64,000 bases of DNA from Sedimentibacter sp. SX930 (GCA_002155105.1 MUZD01000003.1:124001-188000), one strand, 5' to 3'. Positions 46,477 through 57,106 are shown, counted from the first letter of the stretch. A program made the numbers and translations. The notes: generated by a model from the sequence alone, not told the origin.

Positions 46477-48681
46477 ATGCTTTGTCAAAATTGCGAAAAA
46501 AACCAAGCTTCCATTCATCTGTATGCCAGCGTGAATGGACAAAGACGCCAAATCGACTTATGCCAGAGTTGCTATCAAGAATTCAAAGCCGCTCAATCGC
46601 AACAAAACAATCCGAATCCAAGATCCCAAGGCCCTGTAGACCCTTTTTCTTTCGGTAATCTGGATTCCTTCTTCAAGAAAATGCAGCAAAACCAAGAACA
46701 GAATTTCCAACAGCCTCCTGCCCCTGAATCTGCCCGTGGAGGAAAAGGCGGCGGCAAAGGCGGCTTGCTGGACGAATACGGCATCAACCTGACGCAATTG
46801 GCCCGCGATGGCGGCATCGATCCTGTCATAGGAAGAGACAGTGAAATCGCACGCGTCATCGAAATCCTGAATCGCCGCACGAAAAACAATCCGGTACTCA
46901 CAGGCGAGGCTGGAGTCGGCAAAACAGCTGTGGTGGAAGGCCTTGCCCAAAAAATCGTGGACGGTGATGTTCCTCAGAAATTGCTGGACAAAGAAGTGAT
47001 CCGCTTGGATGTCGTCTCACTCGTCCAAGGAACCGGCATCCGCGGCCAATTCGAGGAACGGATGCAGAAATTGATGGATGAAATCCGTGCAAACAAACAA
47101 ATCATCCTCTTCATCGATGAAATCCATGAAATCGTCGGGGCAGGAAACGCTGAGGGAAGCATGGATGCAGGCAATATCCTGAAGCCCGCCCTTGCGAGAG
47201 GCGAACTGCAATTGGTCGGCGCCACGACGCTGAATGAGTACCGCAGAATCGAAAAAGACGCTGCTTTGGAACGCCGATTCCAGCCCGTCCGGGTGAATGA
47301 ACCGACACCTGAACAGACTTTGATCATTCTCCAAGGCATCCGTCCGAAATACGAAGATTATCATCACGTCAAATATTCGGATAAAGCACTGGAAGCGGCT
47401 GTCAAATTATCGCACCGCTATATCCAGGATCGCTTCCTTCCGGACAAAGCCATCGACTTGCTCGATGAGTCCGGATCCAAAAAGAACCTGACCATTAAGC
47501 CCATCGATCCGCAACAGATCGAGGAACGCATCGAAGCGGCGGAACAGGAAAAACAAGCAGCCCTGCATGCGGAAGATTACGAAAAAGCTGCCTATTATCG
47601 CGATCAGATCACCAATCTGAACAAGATGAAACAGAATCCGACGCCGGCCGATGGCGATCCCGTCGTCACGGAACAGGATATCCAAAAGATTATTGAGATC
47701 AAAACAAATATTCCGGTCGGTGAGTTGCTTGAAAAAGAACAAACGCAATTGAGGAATCTTGATAGCGATCTGAAGAAAAATGTCATCGGCCAGGACGAAG
47801 CCATCGACAAAGTATCCAAAGCGATCCGCAGAAACCGGATCGGATTAAGCCGCAAAAACCGCCCGATCGGCTCCTTCTTGTTTGTGGGACCTACCGGTGT
47901 CGGCAAGACCGAATTGGCCAAACAGTTGGCGATCGAAATGTTCGGGACCGAGGATGCGATTATCCGCTTCGATATGAGCGAATACATGGAAAAACACGCC
48001 GTCTCCAAATTGATCGGTTCGCCTCCTGGGTACATCGGCTACGACGAAGCCGGCCAATTGACCGAGCGTGTCCGCCGCAGTCCCTACAGCATTCTGCTTC
48101 TCGATGAAGTCGAAAAAGCCCACCCGGACGTGATGCATCTCTTCCTGCAGATCCTTGATGACGGCCGCCTGACGGACTCCCAAGGCAGAACCGTCAGCTT
48201 CAAGGACACCATCATCATCATGACCAGCAACGCCGGCACAGGCGTCCAGGAAGCAAGTGTAGGTTTCGGCGCAGCCATGAAAGGCAAGACGCATTCCATC
48301 CTGAATCGCTTGAGCGATTACTTCAAACCTGAATTCATCAACCGCTTCGATGCGATCGTCGAGTTCAACCAATTGTCCAAAGAGAATTTGAGCAGCATCG
48401 TCACGCTTATGTTGGATGACGTCAACGAATTGCTTAAGGATAAAGAAATCAGCGTTACTGTCTCACAGAAAGCAAAAGACCGCCTCATCGATCTGGGCTA
48501 TGACCCAAGCATGGGTGCACGTCCACTGCGCCGTGTCATCCAGGATCAGATTGAGGACCAGGTAGCCGAATTCTACTTGGATAATCCTAAAATCAAAGAT
48601 TTATTTGTCGACGCAGATGAAGAAGGCAATCTGATGGTCGTCAGCAAAGTCGAACGCACAGAAACAACGGTATCTGAATAA
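46477..48681 (+). CDS. clpE: ATP-dependent Clp protease ATP-binding subunit ClpE
   Basis: 734 residues. The N-terminal zinc finger (Cys3/6 and Cys29/32) that defines ClpE is followed by a Gln/Asn/Gly-rich linker and AAA1 ([18 protein letters not shown]). A UVR domain ([20 protein letters not shown]) and AAA2 ([21 protein letters not shown]) follow. It unfolds substrates for ClpP under heat stress and contributes to CtsR inactivation in other species. The ATG at 46477 has AAAGGAAG; the one at 46450 lacks a site and the zinc finger would be displaced. Confidence 0.97.
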   Translation: MLCQNCEKNQASIHLYASVNGQRRQIDLCQSCYQEFKAAQSQQNNPNPRSQGPVDPFSFGNLDSFFKKMQQNQEQNFQQPPAPESARGGKGGGKGGLLDEYGINLTQLARDGGIDPVIGRDSEIARVIEILNRRTKNNPVLTGEAGVGKTAVVEGLAQKIVDGDVPQKLLDKEVIRLDVVSLVQGTGIRGQFEERMQKLMDEIRANKQIILFIDEIHEIVGAGNAEGSMDAGNILKPALARGELQLVGATTLNEYRRIEKDAALERRFQPVRVNEPTPEQTLIILQGIRPKYEDYHHVKYSDKALEAAVKLSHRYIQDRFLPDKAIDLLDESGSKKNLTIKPIDPQQIEERIEAAEQEKQAALHAEDYEKAAYYRDQITNLNKMKQNPTPADGDPVVTEQDIQKIIEIKTNIPVGELLEKEQTQLRNLDSDLKKNVIGQDEAIDKVSKAIRRNRIGLSRKNRPIGSFLFVGPTGVGKTELAKQLAIEMFGTEDAIIRFDMSEYMEKHAVSKLIGSPPGYIGYDEAGQLTERVRRSPYSILLLDEVEKAHPDVMHLFLQILDDGRLTDSQGRTVSFKDTIIIMTSNAGTGVQEASVGFGAAMKGKTHSILNRLSDYFKPEFINRFDAIVEFNQLSKENLSSIVTLMLDDVNELLKDKEISVTVSQKAKDRLIDLGYDPSMGARPLRRVIQDQIEDQVAEFYLDNPKIKDLFVDADEEGNLMVVSKVERTETTVSE

Positions 48682-48694
48682 GATACGCTTTCGC

Positions 48695-48732
48695 AAAGGC
48701 AAGAGTCCATTCATGAACTCTTGCCTTTTTCT
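48695..48732 (+). terminator. Terminator of clpE
   Basis: AAAGGCAAGAGT/ACTCTTGCCTTT stem with a 10-nt loop followed by TTCTTTT. Confidence 0.85.
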
Positions 48733-48841
48733 TTTGAAAGGCAATGAAAATTATTCATTTATTTCTTTACCCTTTAAATAAATCAACAGTTGTTATATAA
48801 TTATTCTATAAACAGCCAACCTAAGTTAGGGGTGTTCGTCC

Positions 48842-49117
48842 ATGAAATTGATCGATGTTACAAATAGCCACGCTGATCTTGTACGTGAGCAATTGGCCAA
48901 CACCGATGCTCAATTTGTCAAAGTGTATTCTTTGGGACAAACTACAGTCATCTTTACCGGTGCCGCAACACATGAGGATGTCATCATCCTCAACAAAAAT
49001 CGTCGCGTAAAACAAAGCGAAATCGACTTTGTGCTGACGAAATTGTTGCACCTTACCGTTGACGATGTGGAAGTTATGCCTGGTCATAACTTCGTGGAGC
49101 TATCTCATCTGAAATGA
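48842..49117 (+). CDS. DUF1827 family protein
   Basis: 91 residues, soluble alpha/beta: MKLIDVTNSHADLVREQL, FVKVYSLGQTTVIFTGA and the C-terminal HNFVELSHLK. This small family is restricted to Lactobacillales and commonly follows clpE. Function unknown. The ribosome site is weak (GGGGTG). Confidence 0.8.
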   Translation: MKLIDVTNSHADLVREQLANTDAQFVKVYSLGQTTVIFTGAATHEDVIILNKNRRVKQSEIDFVLTKLLHLTVDDVEVMPGHNFVELSHLK

Positions 49118-49151
49118 TTGACATTTTCTGCACTCGAAAAAAACTCTTCTT

Positions 49152-49196
49152 AACGCAAAATGCACACTGCTTTTTCGGCAATGTGCGTTTTTTGTT
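49152..49196 (+). terminator. Terminator after the DUF1827 gene
   Basis: GCACACTGC/GCAATGTGC stem (49162-49186) followed by GTTTTTTG. It may also serve the convergent prfC. Confidence 0.75.
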
Positions 49197-49216
49197 TTGT
49201 TTTTTTATTGTTCAAA

Positions 49217-50794
49217 TCAAAGCAAAGCTGTCAATTTGACTTCCGGATATTTATCCTCGAACCAGCGCATAGCAAATTGGTTTTCGAAAAGGAATACGGG
49301 GTTGCCGAAACGGTCGCGGCACAATAAATTACGGCTTGAGGACATGTTCGGATCCAGATCATCCGAATCGATCCAGCGGGCAATTTTGGAGCCCATCGGT
49401 GTCATTTCGACCTCCGCGTTGTATTCATGCAGCAAACGGTACTGGAACACTTCAAACTGCAATTGGCCGACCGCACCCAGAATGTAATCTTCTGTATGGT
49501 AGGTTTTGTACAATTGGATGGCTCCTTCTTGAACCAACTGTTGCACACCTTTATGGAAAGATTTCTGCTTCATGACATTTTTCGGAGTGACTTTCATGAA
49601 CAATTCCGGTGTAAATTGCGGCAACGCTTCGAACTGAAGGCCTTTTTTGCCTTCATAGATTGTATCGCCGATTTGGAAGTTACCGGTGTCGTACAGTCCG
49701 ATGATGTCGCCCGCTACAGCCGTTTGGACTTGCTCACGGGAATCGGCCATGAACTGCGTCGTATGCGCCAGTTTGATCTTTTTGCCGGTGCGGTGAACAA
49801 AAACGTCCATTCCGGGCTTGAATTCACCGGAGCAGACCCGCACGAAGGCAATCCTGTCTCGGTGAGCGGGATTCATATTTGCTTGGATCTTGAAGATGAA
49901 GCCGGTAAAGTTTTCGTCCGTAGGTTCCACAATCTCTTCCGCTACGGTCACATGCTCACTTGGGCTTGGAGCAAAATCCACAAAGGCATCTAAGAATGTC
50001 TGGACGCCGAATCCAGTCAAAGCTGATCCAAAGAAGACAGGCGTCAATTTCCCGGCTGCGATCGCTTCTTCCGAAAAGTCGTTGCCCGCCTCTTTCAACA
50101 ATTGAACATCTTCAACTGCTTGGGTATAGATGGTTGATTGCGTCACTTGGTAATCGCCTTCGATTTCGCCATCTTCATTCAGCGGCAGGAAATCGTTGTC
50201 TTCATTTTCTTCAGGATGAGTCAATTCCACGCGATTATTGTAGATGTCATACAGACCCAACAAATTTTTCCCCATGCCCATCGGCCAGTTCATCGGATAG
50301 GCCTCGATCCCCAAAACTTCTTCCAATTCCGCAATCAGATCCATCGGCTCGCGGCCATCACGGTCCATTTTATTGATGAAGGTAAAGATCGGAATCCCTC
50401 TCATGCTGCAGACTTTGAATAATTTCTTTGTCTGGGGCTCAATACCCTTCCCGCTGTCGATGACCATCACTGCGCTATCCACAGCCATCAGCGTACGGTA
50501 CGTATCTTCCGAGAAATCCTCGTGCCCGGGCGTATCCAAAATATTGATCTGTTTTCCGTCATAATCAACCTGCATGACCGAACTGGTTACCGAAATACCC
50601 CTTTGTTTTTCGATATCCATCCAATCCGATTTGGCAAATCTGCCTGATTTTTTCCCTTTTACCGTCCCTGCTTGGCGGATTGCGCCCCCGAACAACAACA
50701 ACTGCTCCGTGATGGTCGTTTTACCGGCATCCGGATGGGAAATGATGGCAAAAGTTCTTCTTGCTTTTACTTTATCTGCTAATGTTTGAGTCAT
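49217..50794 (-). CDS. prfC: Peptide chain release factor 3
   Basis: 525 residues, translational GTPase that recycles RF1/RF2. G1 SHPDAGKTT, the RF3-specific [19 protein letters not shown] switch region, G3 DTPGHEDF and G4 NKMDR are present. The RF3 C-terminal domain ([18 protein letters not shown]) follows. The start at 50794 has AAAGGGGA; the longer frame upstream has none and is Cys-rich non-family sequence. Confidence 0.97.
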   Translation of the reverse strand: MTQTLADKVKARRTFAIISHPDAGKTTITEQLLLFGGAIRQAGTVKGKKSGRFAKSDWMDIEKQRGISVTSSVMQVDYDGKQINILDTPGHEDFSEDTYRTLMAVDSAVMVIDSGKGIEPQTKKLFKVCSMRGIPIFTFINKMDRDGREPMDLIAELEEVLGIEAYPMNWPMGMGKNLLGLYDIYNNRVELTHPEENEDNDFLPLNEDGEIEGDYQVTQSTIYTQAVEDVQLLKEAGNDFSEEAIAAGKLTPVFFGSALTGFGVQTFLDAFVDFAPSPSEHVTVAEEIVEPTDENFTGFIFKIQANMNPAHRDRIAFVRVCSGEFKPGMDVFVHRTGKKIKLAHTTQFMADSREQVQTAVAGDIIGLYDTGNFQIGDTIYEGKKGLQFEALPQFTPELFMKVTPKNVMKQKSFHKGVQQLVQEGAIQLYKTYHTEDYILGAVGQLQFEVFQYRLLHEYNAEVEMTPMGSKIARWIDSDDLDPNMSSSRNLLCRDRFGNPVFLFENQFAMRWFEDKYPEVKLTALL

Positions 50795-50828
50795 ATTGTT
50801 CCCCTTTTTCCAAATATCTCCATCGTGA

Positions 50829-50852
50829 ACGCTATCTACACAAAAAGATAGC
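50829..50852 (-). promoter_or_regulatory. Hairpin in the prfC leader
   Basis: GCTATCT/AGATAGC stem with a loop of about 9 nt, about 40 nt upstream of the prfC start. Role unknown. Confidence 0.4.
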
Positions 50853-50894
50853 ATGAGCAATATGCACACGCTAACCCACGATAATACCTTTGTT

Positions 50895-50923
50895 ATTATA
50901 CAAGAAATCCGAGCATTCCACAA
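50895..50923 (-). promoter_or_regulatory. Promoter of prfC
   Basis: On the minus strand, TTGTGG (50918-50923) and perfect TATAAT (50895-50900), 17 bp apart. The leader is about 95 nt. Confidence 0.7.
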
Positions 50924-50995
50924 GATTGTCGTTGCATCAGCATGCAGCCCGCAGTTACGTGTTGCTATCTGTGTGCATGCCAAGGAGCCCTATTG

Positions 50996-51045
50996 CAAAA
51001 AACAGCCTCGCCCTGACCGACTTTTATCGATCCGGGCAAGACTGC
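50996..51045 (-). terminator. Terminator of the CorC-type gene
   Basis: Minus-strand CAGTCTTGCCCG/CAGGGCGAGGCTG stem with two mismatches, followed by TTTTTTG. Confidence 0.65.
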
Positions 51046-51052
51046 TCAGTAT

Positions 51053-52450
51053 TCATTTTGTTTCTTCTGTTAAATCAGCGGCTTCTTCAGCCTCTGCCGC
51101 TGCCTTGTCCTCTTTGAAACGTTCTTTTGCGGGGCGATCATTTTCGTTCATATAAGACACCCCGACTTTCAACAGGCGGCGATTGTCGAACTCCAACGTT
51201 TTGATGACCAATCCGTTCTCTTCGATGGATGCTTCCTCATTTTCTTCTGGAAACTCACCCAACTCCGTCAACAAATAACCGGCGATCGTATCGACATCCG
51301 CCGATTCAAATTGCGTGCCAAAATAGTCATTGAAACGATGCAAAGGCGTAGCCCCATCGGCTTCGTATACATTATCACCGATCCGCGCGATCAGCACATA
51401 ACTTTCATCGTATTCATCCTCGATATCGCCAACGATTTCTTCGAGAATGTCCTCCAAGGTCACAATCCCCACCATGCCGCCATATTCGTCATGTAGCAAC
51501 GCCAATTGGTTATGGCTTTTCTTCAGATAGGACATCAATTCATCCGTAAGGATTGTTTCCGGAACAAAAAGAGGCTCATTCATGATTTTTCGCAGATCAA
51601 TCTGATTTATAGGGGTATCCTTGGATTCCTTCAACAAATTCTTCAGATGCAACACACCAATGATATTGTCCTTGTCATCTTCATAAATCGGTATGCGGGT
51701 ATACGGGGAATCCAATGCGGCTTCTATGTTCTCCTCGACATCATCGTTCACATTCAGCATGAAGGTATCCGTCCGCGGCACCATAACCTCCCGGGCCATT
51801 TTGTTGTCCATGGAAAGCACCCCTTTCAGCATATTGAATTCCATCCTTTCGATGGTCCCTTCATCACTGCTCTTCTCCAGCAGCTCGCGCACTTCTTCGC
51901 GCGAAAACATATCGTTGCCGCTCGTGAACGTGATCGGCGTCATTTTTTCCAACACACTGGTGGAAAAGGATAGGAACCAAACGAAGGGTTTCATCAGCTT
52001 TTGAACGACAGTGATGAAGCCTGCACCTGCCCGCGCCACTTCTTCCGGGCGCTGCAACCCCAGTTGTTTCGGATACAGTTCACCGAATACCAAGGAAATA
52101 TAGGAGAGTACTAGCGTGACAATCAGAATGGCAGCCTGTTCAGCTCCGGGTATATTACTCAAATAGGGATCGAGTCTGGCTGCGAAAGTATTGGCAGCTG
52201 AAGCACTGGAAAGGAATCCCGCGAAAGTAATGGCAACTTGGATAGTCGCCAAAAAATCATCGGAATGGTCCAAAAGCGCCAAAATTTTTCGCGCTTTTTC
52301 ATCCCCTTTGATGGCCTGGTTCGCCACCCTATTTTTGTTCAATGAAACAAATGCGATTTCGGATGCCGCAAAAAATGCGTTCACCAATGTCAATACCGCA
52401 ATCAGCAGCAGTTGCCAAAGCAAGGTCTGATTACTGGGGTCTGTGGTCAT
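51053..52450 (-). CDS. Hemolysin/CorC family membrane protein (DUF21-CBS-CorC_HlyC)
   Basis: 465 residues. Four-helix DUF21/CNNM membrane domain (about 1-200), two CBS domains (about 210-335, with [15 protein letters not shown] and [20 protein letters not shown]) and a C-terminal CorC/HlyC domain. Homologues are linked to magnesium or cobalt export and resistance rather than haemolysis. The start at 52450 has AAGGAGAAA; an upstream ATG has no site. Confidence 0.92.
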   Translation of the reverse strand: MTTDPSNQTLLWQLLLIAVLTLVNAFFAASEIAFVSLNKNRVANQAIKGDEKARKILALLDHSDDFLATIQVAITFAGFLSSASAANTFAARLDPYLSNIPGAEQAAILIVTLVLSYISLVFGELYPKQLGLQRPEEVARAGAGFITVVQKLMKPFVWFLSFSTSVLEKMTPITFTSGNDMFSREEVRELLEKSSDEGTIERMEFNMLKGVLSMDNKMAREVMVPRTDTFMLNVNDDVEENIEAALDSPYTRIPIYEDDKDNIIGVLHLKNLLKESKDTPINQIDLRKIMNEPLFVPETILTDELMSYLKKSHNQLALLHDEYGGMVGIVTLEDILEEIVGDIEDEYDESYVLIARIGDNVYEADGATPLHRFNDYFGTQFESADVDTIAGYLLTELGEFPEENEEASIEENGLVIKTLEFDNRRLLKVGVSYMNENDRPAKERFKEDKAAAEAEEAADLTEETK

Positions 52451-52561
52451 AGATTGTTTCTCCTTCGTTTTAATATCTCTTTGAAAGTTCATTGTTACCT
52501 TTCATTATCTAATGACCCGGCAAAAAAAACAAGTGTTTTATCCGGAAACACCGTCCATCCC

Positions 52562-52610
52562 ATAAAGAACCCCTCCGTTAATCACCTGAGCGATTAACGG
52601 AGGGGTTCCA
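52562..52610 (-). terminator. Terminator of nox
   Basis: GAACCCCTCCGTTAATC/GATTAACGGAGGGGTTC, a perfect 17-bp stem with an 8-nt loop and TTTATG tail. Confidence 0.8.
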
Positions 52611-52626
52611 AATTTAAGGAATTGAA

Positions 52627-53985
52627 TTATTTAGCAGCTAATTCTGCTTCTTGTTCCAATGCTTTTTGAGCCAACAAGTTCAAGTAGTTCCAAGGACGGT
52701 CAAAATGAGGTTGGAAGAAGAAGTCCACAAGAGCCAAATCTTCAATCGTCATTTTGTTTTGGATAGCCAATGATAAGGTATTGGCTGATTGTGTGATGTC
52801 GTACTTGGACATCAACTGTCCGCCGACGATGCGGTTCGTACCTACTTCGTAGACAAGTTTCATCAACACTTTTTCATTTGATGGCATGAATTCCGGACGG
52901 TAGAAGTCTTCCAGAACTACGGAGCGTGTTTCAAGTCCGAAAGCTTCAGCACTTGCATCGTTCACACCGGTAGAACCGATAGTGAAGCCATTCAGGTACA
53001 ATCCGGAAGTGGATTGGGTTCCGCGGTATTTCATTTTAGGTCCGTTGATATTTTTACCAACCAACAATCCCATGCGCACAGCGTTTGTTGCCAATGGAAT
53101 ATATGCATGTCCGCCGTTCGGATTGTAGTTTACCGCACAGCTGTCGCCTGCTGCATAAACGTCAGGCAAGCTTGTTTGCATGTAGTCATTCACGATGATG
53201 GCACCGTTCTTCATCATGTCCACTTGGCCTTTGACAAGGTCAGTGTTCGGTCTGAAGCCTACGCATAAGATGACCATTTCAGCTTCGTATTCTCCGCCTG
53301 TCGTTACAACAGTTGTGATGTCTCCAGCTTCGTTATCTTTGAAGCCTTTAACCATTTCATTCAATTGTACTTTTACACCATGTGCGCGCAAGTCATCTTC
53401 AAGGATGTCCGTAAATTCAGAATCCAAATATTTATTTAAAATACGATCCAAACCATCGACCAACGTCACTTCTTTACCGTCGTTAGCAAAAGCTTCAACT
53501 AACTCGATACCGATGTAGCCGCCGCCGACAACGACGATTTTCTTTTTATCGTCTTTGCGTGCGATGATTTCTTTTGCTTGGTTATAGTTTTTGCAAAGCA
53601 AAACATTTTTGCTCTGGATGCCTTCGATTGGCGGGATGATTGGCCATGAGCCGATCGTTAAAACTAACTTGTCATATGTGTCTTGAAATTCTTCGCCGGT
53701 AACTAAGTTTTTCACAGAAACAGTTTTAGCTGCTGTATCAATGTTTGTTACATCATGTTGCATGTTTACGTTTGCGCCTAGTGAAGCAAGCTCCTCAGGG
53801 TTAGAGTAGAATAATCCTTGTGGATCTTTCACGACACCGCCGACGTAGAGCGCAATCCCGCATGACAAGAATGAAACGTTGTCGTTTCTTTCGTATACTG
53901 TTAATTCAGTACCTGGATTCTCCTTCAAAATTGTCTTCACTGCTGACGTTCCGGCATGTGTACATCCCACTACGATTACTTTCAT
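52627..53985 (-). CDS. nox: Water-forming NADH oxidase
   Basis: 452 residues, FAD-dependent pyridine nucleotide-disulfide oxidoreductase family. N-terminal FAD loop VGCTHAGTSAVKTIL, single redox cysteine in NVSFLSCGIALYVGG (Cys42), NAD loop VVVGGGYIGIELVEAF and FAD-binding VYAAGDSCAV are seen. One peroxidatic Cys and Nox-type length point to the H2O-forming oxidase that regenerates NAD and removes oxygen. A CoA-disulfide reductase is the main alternative. Start at 53985 behind TTAGGAGGAA. Confidence 0.88.
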   Translation of the reverse strand: MKVIVVGCTHAGTSAVKTILKENPGTELTVYERNDNVSFLSCGIALYVGGVVKDPQGLFYSNPEELASLGANVNMQHDVTNIDTAAKTVSVKNLVTGEEFQDTYDKLVLTIGSWPIIPPIEGIQSKNVLLCKNYNQAKEIIARKDDKKKIVVVGGGYIGIELVEAFANDGKEVTLVDGLDRILNKYLDSEFTDILEDDLRAHGVKVQLNEMVKGFKDNEAGDITTVVTTGGEYEAEMVILCVGFRPNTDLVKGQVDMMKNGAIIVNDYMQTSLPDVYAAGDSCAVNYNPNGGHAYIPLATNAVRMGLLVGKNINGPKMKYRGTQSTSGLYLNGFTIGSTGVNDASAEAFGLETRSVVLEDFYRPEFMPSNEKVLMKLVYEVGTNRIVGGQLMSKYDITQSANTLSLAIQNKMTIEDLALVDFFFQPHFDRPWNYLNLLAQKALEQEAELAAK

Positions 53986-54105
53986 TGTACTTCCTCCTAA
54001 AATTTCCGTATTAATATATTTTGCACAAACCAATTGCCGCCGTTCTCATAATTCATAATAAAAACTGCACAAATTGACTCGTTATGCCCTTAACACTTTT
54101 TACAT

Positions 54106-54156
54106 AATAAAGGATTCCAAAGGTAAAAAGCAATCAATAACCCTTGGAATCCACAT
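54106..54156 (-). terminator. Terminator of the AI-2E-family gene
   Basis: GGATTCCAAgGG/CCtTTGGAATCC stem (54112-54152) with a loop of about 17 nt, then TTTATTATG on the minus strand. Confidence 0.7.
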
Positions 54157-54165
54157 TAATTTTTA

Positions 54166-55269
54166 TTATTCTTTATATAACACTTTTTTCTTTCTGTTTT
54201 TGACGTAACGGTGGACATATTGGACGATGGTTTTCACGACTGCATACGCGGGAATCGCCAATATCATTCCCAGAACGCCGGATATTTTGCCTACAGCCAA
54301 CAGCAGAAACAGAATCGTCAGCGGATGCATATCCAACGTTTTCCCCAAGACGTTCGGTGAAATGATGTTCGATTCAACTTGCTGTACCACCAACACAACG
54401 ACACAGACCAACAGCGCTTTTGTCGGGGAGACTGTCAATCCGATTATCGCTGCCGGAATCAAGCCGATGTATGGCCCCAGGTATGGAATGATGTTCGTGA
54501 TGGCTGCCGTGACCCCCAGCAGGAAGGCGTACGGAAGTCCGATCAGCAGATACCCGATAAAGGTGAATGTCCCGACGAACAGACATACAAGTGCCTGCCC
54601 GCTGATGTATTTGGCGATGGTTTTATTGATTTCCTTGAACAACGCTAATACATCAGAGGAATATTCATGCGGCAGCAATTGAGCGACCGCTTCAGGAAAC
54701 TTATGTCCATCCTTCAGCATGTAGAAAAAAATCAACGGAATGATGATGACAAGCAACGCGATGTTGGCTACAGCTGAGAGCACGGAACCGATGCTGCCCG
54801 TCAAGCCGTTCAGGAAGGCGCTGATGCTGCTTTGGACATTTCCGCTCAACTGAGACAATTGGGTCGGGATATCCAGTCGCTGAACCCATTCCTGTTCAAT
54901 CACTTGTTGATAGAGTTTATTCAAGGAACGGACCACGCTAGGCAAATTAGTCAACAGTTCTCCGATTTGGCTTACGAGATTCGGAATGAGCCCCAAAAAA
55001 GAGAAGATGACGATGCCGATCAGCAGAACCATGACAATGAGGATGCCTATCGGCCGTTTGATGTTCAGCCTGTTCTCGAGCATTTCGATGAACGGAGTGA
55101 AAATATAATACAGAAACCCCGCCACAAGCACCGGCGTGAAGATCGTCGAGATGAAGGTGCCGATCGGATAAAAAATAAAGTCGATTTTGGTTGACACCCA
55201 TATCAGGCACGCCATCACTAAAAGCCAAACGCTCCAGTAGAGCAGATTTGTTTTCCTTAATTGTTCCAT
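54166..55269 (-). CDS. AI-2E family transporter (YdiK/PerM superfamily)
   Basis: 367 residues with seven to eight membrane segments in the typical pattern: two near the N-terminus, a periplasmic helical stretch, then IPLIFFYMLKDG, GQALVCLFVGTFTFIGYLLIG and the conserved NIIPYLGPYIG and ISPNVLGKTLDMHPLTI blocks. Family members export small molecules or Na+/H+ antiport; the substrate is not assignable. It overlaps the peptidase gene end by 13 nt and is co-transcribed with it. Confidence 0.93.
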   Translation of the reverse strand: MEQLRKTNLLYWSVWLLVMACLIWVSTKIDFIFYPIGTFISTIFTPVLVAGFLYYIFTPFIEMLENRLNIKRPIGILIVMVLLIGIVIFSFLGLIPNLVSQIGELLTNLPSVVRSLNKLYQQVIEQEWVQRLDIPTQLSQLSGNVQSSISAFLNGLTGSIGSVLSAVANIALLVIIIPLIFFYMLKDGHKFPEAVAQLLPHEYSSDVLALFKEINKTIAKYISGQALVCLFVGTFTFIGYLLIGLPYAFLLGVTAAITNIIPYLGPYIGLIPAAIIGLTVSPTKALLVCVVVLVVQQVESNIISPNVLGKTLDMHPLTILFLLLAVGKISGVLGMILAIPAYAVVKTIVQYVHRYVKNRKKKVLYKE

Positions 55270-56333
55270 TCAATATCCCCTTGTTTCTCAGGCAGTTTGC
55301 CGATCATCGGGGCGGACAGGTACGCTTCCAACAGTTTGGAGCAGGCTTCCAAGGACTTCCGATGGGTACGTTCATAAGCATGGCTTGCATCGATCCCCGG
55401 TCCGATCAACGCGTGGCGGACGTCCCAACCCGCTTTCATGGCTGCAGAAGCATCACTGCCGTAAAACGGATAGATATCCAGCTTATAAGGAATCTCCTGT
55501 GATTCGCATAATCCGACCAACTGCTGCCGAAGTCCGAAGTGATAAGGACCCGATCCATCTTTCACGCAGATGGACACGGTGTATTCGTCAGTCTGCTGGT
55601 CGTCGCCCATCGCGCCCATATCGACGGCCAAATATTCCACCGTGTGCGGCGGCATATTCGAGTTGCCCCCGTAGCCGATTTCCTCATTGTTCGAAAAGAA
55701 GAAACAAGTCGTGTAAGGCAGTGTCAATTTTTCGTCCGCGATGCGGTGCAGGAACTGCAGCAGGATAGCCGCGCTGGCTTTATCGTCCAGATGCCTTGAT
55801 TTGATGTAACCGGACGGGGTAATTTCTGTCCGAGGCGCAAAGCTGATGAAATCCCCTACTCTGATGCCAAGCGCAGAGACATCTTTGGCTGTGTGCACTT
55901 CTGCATCCAGCCGGATCTCCATATTGTCCTGGTTTCGCTCAGCCGTACGTGCATCCTTATAGACATGGACGCTCGTTTGGTGCAACAGTATTGTTCCCGT
56001 CCAATCTTTCCCTGTGGCCGCACTATGGACCGTACAATATTCCCCATCTATGGAATGGTAGGTAAAGCCGCCGATCAGGTCGATTTTCAGTCTTCCGTCC
56101 GGTTTGATTGCGCGCACCATCGCTCCTAGCGTATCGATATGCGCTGTCACGAATCGTCTGCTTTGATCTTCAGCGCCTTTAACCGTCACCATCAGACTGC
56201 CCTTATGATTCCTTTCAGGTTGGTACCCCTTCCGTTTCAGGTTTTCATCCAAAAAATCGATGATTTCCGCGGTATACCCAGTCGGCGATGGGATGTTTGT
56301 CAATTGTTGGATCGTTTCAATTATGTCTGGCAT
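55257..56333 (-). CDS. M42 family metallopeptidase (aminopeptidase)
   Basis: 358 residues. Co-catalytic zinc ligands appear in TAHIDTLGAMV, SRHLDDKASAAIL, NNEEIGYGGNSNMP, DMGAMGD and the late DASHAYERTH histidine. This is the tetrahedral aminopeptidase/glutamyl aminopeptidase fold that trims peptides in the cytoplasm. The ribosome site is GAGGAGGAAA. Confidence 0.92.
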   Translation of the reverse strand: MPDIIETIQQLTNIPSPTGYTAEIIDFLDENLKRKGYQPERNHKGSLMVTVKGAEDQSRRFVTAHIDTLGAMVRAIKPDGRLKIDLIGGFTYHSIDGEYCTVHSAATGKDWTGTILLHQTSVHVYKDARTAERNQDNMEIRLDAEVHTAKDVSALGIRVGDFISFAPRTEITPSGYIKSRHLDDKASAAILLQFLHRIADEKLTLPYTTCFFFSNNEEIGYGGNSNMPPHTVEYLAVDMGAMGDDQQTDEYTVSICVKDGSGPYHFGLRQQLVGLCESQEIPYKLDIYPFYGSDASAAMKAGWDVRHALIGPGIDASHAYERTHRKSLEACSKLLEAYLSAPMIGKLPEKQGDIEWNN

Positions 56334-56489
56334 AAATTATTTCCTCCTCTTGCTGATTATATAAGTATAGCAAAAGAACCCAACAAAATGAGGCAAAAGC
56401 AATTAATTCAGACAAAAAATGGCGATTCAGGTAAAATAAGAAAAGAGGTTCCAGCGAACCCAACAAATTTTGGAAGCGAGGAATACGCA

Positions 56490-56957
56490 TTGTTGCATTT
56501 TGAATGGACACAAGACTTAAAATCCAAAACCTACAGGGATGCCTTGGACATCCGTAAAGAAGTATTCGTGGAGGAGCAGCAGGTGCCGGTCTCCATAGAA
56601 ATCGACGATTTGGAAGATAAAACCTTGCACCTCGTCGGATATGAAGAATTCATTCCGGTTGCTACTGCCCGCATTTATCCGATGGAAAACGGAAAATACA
56701 AGGTGCAGCGCGTCGCCATCCGCAAAGCCGTAAGGGAAAAGAAATACGGCAGCATCCTGATGCAGGAAATCGAAAGGCACGTCCGCAAACTCGGCGGCAA
56801 GCGCCTGTTCCTCGGAGCCCAAAACCATGCCATCGGTTTTTACGAAAAAGTCGGCTACAAAATCTGCGGCGAAGAATACGAAGAAGCCGGCATCCAGCAC
56901 CATGATATGGATAAAATGTTAGAGCGTGATGATTCGCGTTTAGGGGATGAGCACTAA
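56490..56957 (+). CDS. GNAT family N-acetyltransferase with repeat-derived C-terminus
   Basis: 155 residues. The acetyl-CoA-binding core is QRVAIRKAVREKKYGSILMQ, and FLGAQNHAIGFYEKVGY completes the fold; the YjcF/ElaA-like IRKEVFVEEQQVP start is clear. I use the TTG at 56490, with GCGAGGAA seven bases upstream. An in-frame ATG further upstream at about 56381 has no site. The last residues (ERDDSRLGDEH) and the TAA stop lie inside hairpin element C, so the native tail seems to have been replaced. Substrate unknown. Confidence 0.85.
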   Translation: MLHFEWTQDLKSKTYRDALDIRKEVFVEEQQVPVSIEIDDLEDKTLHLVGYEEFIPVATARIYPMENGKYKVQRVAIRKAVREKKYGSILMQEIERHVRKLGGKRLFLGAQNHAIGFYEKVGYKICGEEYEEAGIQHHDMDKMLERDDSRLGDEH

Positions 56958-57037
56958 GAGGCTATTACGAGAACGGCCGCTTTTTGGCCGTGATGTAATA
57001 GCAGCTTAGGCGGAATCCCCTGCGAATCAGAACGCGT
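56922..57037. repeat. Multi-tier hairpin repeat element, copy C
   Basis: Near-continuous stem: GCGT/ACGC, GATTCGC/GCGAATC, AGGGGAT/ATCCCCT, CTAAG/CTTAG, GCTATTAC/GTAATAGC, ACGGCC/GGCCGT, with loop GCTTTTT. It shares the terminal GAGCGtGATG, GAGCACTAAG and TTAGGCGGAATCCCCTGC with the 38-kb copies, yet the stem sequences differ in a compensatory way. Its first 36 bp are read as the end of the GNAT gene. Confidence 0.85.
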
Positions 57038-57044
57038 TTGCGTA

Positions 57045-57106
57045 GAGCGTGATGATTCGCGTTTGGTAGAGCGTGACAAATCCCGGTAGAAATCGAACAC
57101 TGAGCC
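57045..57106. repeat. Hairpin element 5' remnants (copy D)
   Basis: 57045 repeats the first bases of copy C (GAGCGTGATGATTCGCG). 57069 then begins a 5' half like copy B (GAGCGTGACAAATCCCGG then AGAAATCGAACACTGAG). The 3' half is missing; the mgtE terminator follows. Confidence 0.7.

Noticed and set aside
56139-56489. Long N-terminal extension of the GNAT gene
   Set aside because: It overlaps the divergent peptidase gene and lacks a ribosome site; the GNAT domain begins just after the TTG at 56490.
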